From contig NZ_AP025032.1 in the NCBI RefSeq assembly GCF_019973775.1, positions 3,162,001-3,226,000 of the forward strand: a stretch of 64,000 bases of DNA. The letters run 5' to 3'. Positions 62,537 through 64,000 of this stretch are shown here, piece after piece. A program made the translations under genes and the position numbers. The stretch comes from Aureimonas sp. SA4125 (lineage in GTDB: Bacteria; Pseudomonadota; Alphaproteobacteria; Rhizobiales; Rhizobiaceae). The first letter of the stretch is position 1, and each line of letters opens with the position of its first letter. The notes below the pieces were generated by a model, which did no database searches, was not told the origin of the DNA, and worked only from the letters and a program-made list of their open reading frames with translations.

Positions 62537-63520
62537 ATGGCCAACCCGATCAAACTCATGCTGGTGGCGAGCCTTGCCGTCCTCATGCCCTCCTCCGTCG
62601 TCGGCGCGCAAGAGGCCTGCAGCGGCGCCGAGGAGGGCATAGTCTTCGGCGAGGTTGTTCCCGTCGGCGGCGGCAAGGCCACGCTCGAGCTGCTTTGCCG
62701 GGACGGCCAGCTGACGGCGGTCCCCATCGACGCGCCTTCAGGCAGCGCCGGGATCGATCGCGGCGGTCCGCCGATCTCGCTCGACGGGACGTCGCCCGAG
62801 GCTGGAAGTGTCGAGGAGATTCCGGAGGGAAGCGAGAGCGCCGAGGCTCCTGCCGATCCCGACGCGACCGGGCGCCACGCCGCCGGCGTCGCCGGGCAGG
62901 CACCGACGGAGTCGATCACGCAGTCGCCGGCCGAACCGGCGATGGCACCCTCCACCCTGCCGCCTGTCGGCGAGCGCGGCGATGAGAACGCCAACAAGCC
63001 GGGCGTTTCGGCCGATGCCGCGGATGGCGGCCGCAAGCCCGGGGAGGCCAAGAGCGACGCCCGCATTGCGCCTGCGGACACGGGCGAACCTGCAGCAAGC
63101 GCCGCGTCACCCGCCACGTCGCCGGAAATGGTGCGGGTGCCTGGCGCCATTGCCAGTGCCGCGCGCAGCGTGGTTCCCGGTATCACCTTCAAGAACGTCG
63201 TCCTTTCCCGGGACGGCCCGTCGACCGTCTATGGCCTGGCCGGTGAAAATCAGTCCGGCCGCGGCGTCGCGGTCGACGTCGATCAGGCCGGCACGGTGCT
63301 TCGCGTCGATCGGCAGATCGGCATGAGCGAAATTCCGCCGGAGATCCTGCGGCTGTCCGAGGCGGTGCTGCCGGACGCCAGGACCGAGAAGGCGATGATG
63401 TCGCTGCGGCCGAACTTCCAGAGCTTCTTCGTCCTGTCGGGGCAGACCGCCCGGAACGAAGATTTCGCCCTCGAGATCCGCGCCGACGGTCGCAGCCTCA
63501 GCTTTCTCGACGAGCGCTAA
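62537..63520 (+). CDS. Secreted protein with Pro/Ala-rich middle and PepSY-like C-terminus
   Basis: 327 residues from ATG 62537 (GAGGAG upstream). A signal peptide (IKLMLVASLAVLMPSSVVGA) precedes a small N-terminal domain, then 130 residues of Pro/Ala/Glu-rich linker, then a folded C-terminal part (FKNVVLSRDGPSTVYGLAGE, then GVAVDVDQAGTVLRVDRQI) that resembles PepSY domains. Transcribed against ilvN and ilvB. Function unknown. Confidence 0.6.
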   Translation: MANPIKLMLVASLAVLMPSSVVGAQEACSGAEEGIVFGEVVPVGGGKATLELLCRDGQLTAVPIDAPSGSAGIDRGGPPISLDGTSPEAGSVEEIPEGSESAEAPADPDATGRHAAGVAGQAPTESITQSPAEPAMAPSTLPPVGERGDENANKPGVSADAADGGRKPGEAKSDARIAPADTGEPAASAASPATSPEMVRVPGAIASAARSVVPGITFKNVVLSRDGPSTVYGLAGENQSGRGVAVDVDQAGTVLRVDRQIGMSEIPPEILRLSEAVLPDARTEKAMMSLRPNFQSFFVLSGQTARNEDFALEIRADGRSLSFLDER

Positions 63521-63529
63521 AACCTCGGC

Positions 63530-63561
63530 GGCCCGCCCCGCCTTTCCCGGCAGGGCGGGCC
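63530..63561. terminator. Convergent terminator
   Basis: Arms GGCCCGCCC and GGGCGGGCC around a 14-base loop, in the 47-base gap between the convergent stops of the 62537 gene and ilvB. Confidence 0.65.
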
Positions 63562-63567
63562 AAGATC

Positions 63568-64000
63568 CTACACCAGTGCCGCGCCCTTGGCGTCGATCGC
63601 CTTGGAGACGGCATCGTCCGTCGCCTCGTCCGGCAGCATCATCTCGTTATGCGCCTTGCCCGAGGGGATCATCGGGAAGCAGTTGGCGAGATTGGCGACG
63701 CGACAATCGAAGATCACCGGGCCGGGCGTGTCGATCATCTGCAGGATCGCGGCGTCCAGATCCTCCGGGTTCTCGCAGCGCAGGCCGGTGCCGCCATAGG
63801 CTTCGGCAAGCTTCACGAAGTCCGGCAGCGCCTCCGAATAGGAGTTCGACAGGCGGTTGCCGTGCAGCAGCTGCTGCCACTGGCGCACCATGCCCATGTA
63901 TTGGTTGTTCAGGATGAAGATCTTGATCGGTGCACCGTGCTGGATGGCGGTCGACATTTCCTGCATCATCATCTGGATCGAAGCGTCGCCGGCGATGTCG
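63568..64000 (-). CDS. ilvB: Acetolactate synthase large subunit, C-terminal part (window edge)
   Basis: The frame is open to base 64000, so only about 143 C-terminal residues are present. The thiamine-diphosphate motif is GDASIQMMMQEMSTA with NNQYMGMVRQWQQLL after it; the conserved end with PVIFDCRV follows. The enzyme makes acetolactate and acetohydroxybutyrate, the substrates of IlvC. Confidence 0.95.
   Translation of the reverse strand, partial: DIAGDASIQMMMQEMSTAIQHGAPIKIFILNNQYMGMVRQWQQLLHGNRLSNSYSEALPDFVKLAEAYGGTGLRCENPEDLDAAILQMIDTPGPVIFDCRVANLANCFPMIPSGKAHNEMMLPDEATDDAVSKAIDAKGAALV

Noticed and set aside
61919-63520. Longer version of the secreted-protein gene starting at 61919
   Set aside because: That extension runs through ilvN antisense; the ATG at 62537 has a ribosome-binding site and opens a normal signal peptide.

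Overview
The window is high-GC DNA (roughly two-thirds G+C by eye) from an alphaproteobacterium, most likely a member of the Hyphomicrobiales. The support is the set of chromosomal genes at the right (class I ilvC, PdxJ, PilZ, LysE, cobalt nitrile hydratase, ilvN/ilvB) and Rhizobiales-style prophage genes at the left. I cannot name the genus.

Layout. Positions 1 to about 51,467 are an accessory island, best read as a decayed and rearranged prophage lying against the 3' end of a tRNA-Lys(CTT) gene (51468-51543, minus). Positions 51,544-64,000 are ordinary chromosome. No integrase, major capsid gene or tape-measure gene is visible, so the other island end lies left of base 1 and a block of late genes is missing.

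Island, left to right. 1-11,500: small phage-type genes in tightly overlapping runs, including a DUF3307 membrane protein, a tail-like protein, an HTH regulator, an SF2 helicase overlapping a DNA methyltransferase, a SRAP protein whose start codon seems lost, a SeqA-N-like plus RAMA protein, and an RNA ligase. 11,519-15,079: a DUF2971 gene split by a 2.85-kb IS1595-family element that carries a PIN toxin-antitoxin pair. 15,158-17,035: a staphylococcal-type nuclease next to two PD-(D/E)XK-like proteins. 18,170-34,080: two apparently identical IS3-family copies in inverted orientation and one IS21-family copy, each with recoverable target duplications and each interrupting a gene (one victim is an abortive-infection Abi_C gene). 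Between them lies the packaging module: small terminase, GpA-type large terminase, gpW-like joiner and lambda-type portal. 34,176-38,016: cargo including an Mrr-like nuclease, then a prohead protease-scaffold gene broken by a nonsense codon and a frameshift, followed at once by a lysis-lipoprotein remnant. 38,054-43,892: mostly minus-strand unknowns plus a CoiA-like protein and an orphan homologue of the IS-borne antitoxin. 44,244-48,877: a phage-type C5 methyltransferase, then a compact restriction-modification cassette (C5 methyltransferase, Eco29kI-like GIY-YIG nuclease, Vsr repair nuclease). 48,888-51,167: a metallophosphoesterase fused to a DUF433 domain and small coiled-coil genes.

Repeated non-coding signals tie the island together: six copies of the palindrome AGTCTC-N9-GAGACT, a promoter-like motif starting TTGACGCC and containing GCCGGCAA, a 94-bp intergenic repeat in two copies, and a 15-bp motif upstream of the terminase and head-protease genes.

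Chromosomal part. PilZ protein, ilvC, a TetR regulator with a clear operator, pdxJ, a large membrane-anchored protein with four repeats on Ala/Pro-rich linkers, a RecD/Pif1-like helicase, a cobalt nitrile hydratase operon (alpha, beta, accessory), a cupin, a LysE exporter, ilvN, an opposite-strand secreted protein, and the C-terminal part of ilvB. Three genes (ilvC, ilvN, ilvB) serve branched-chain amino-acid synthesis.
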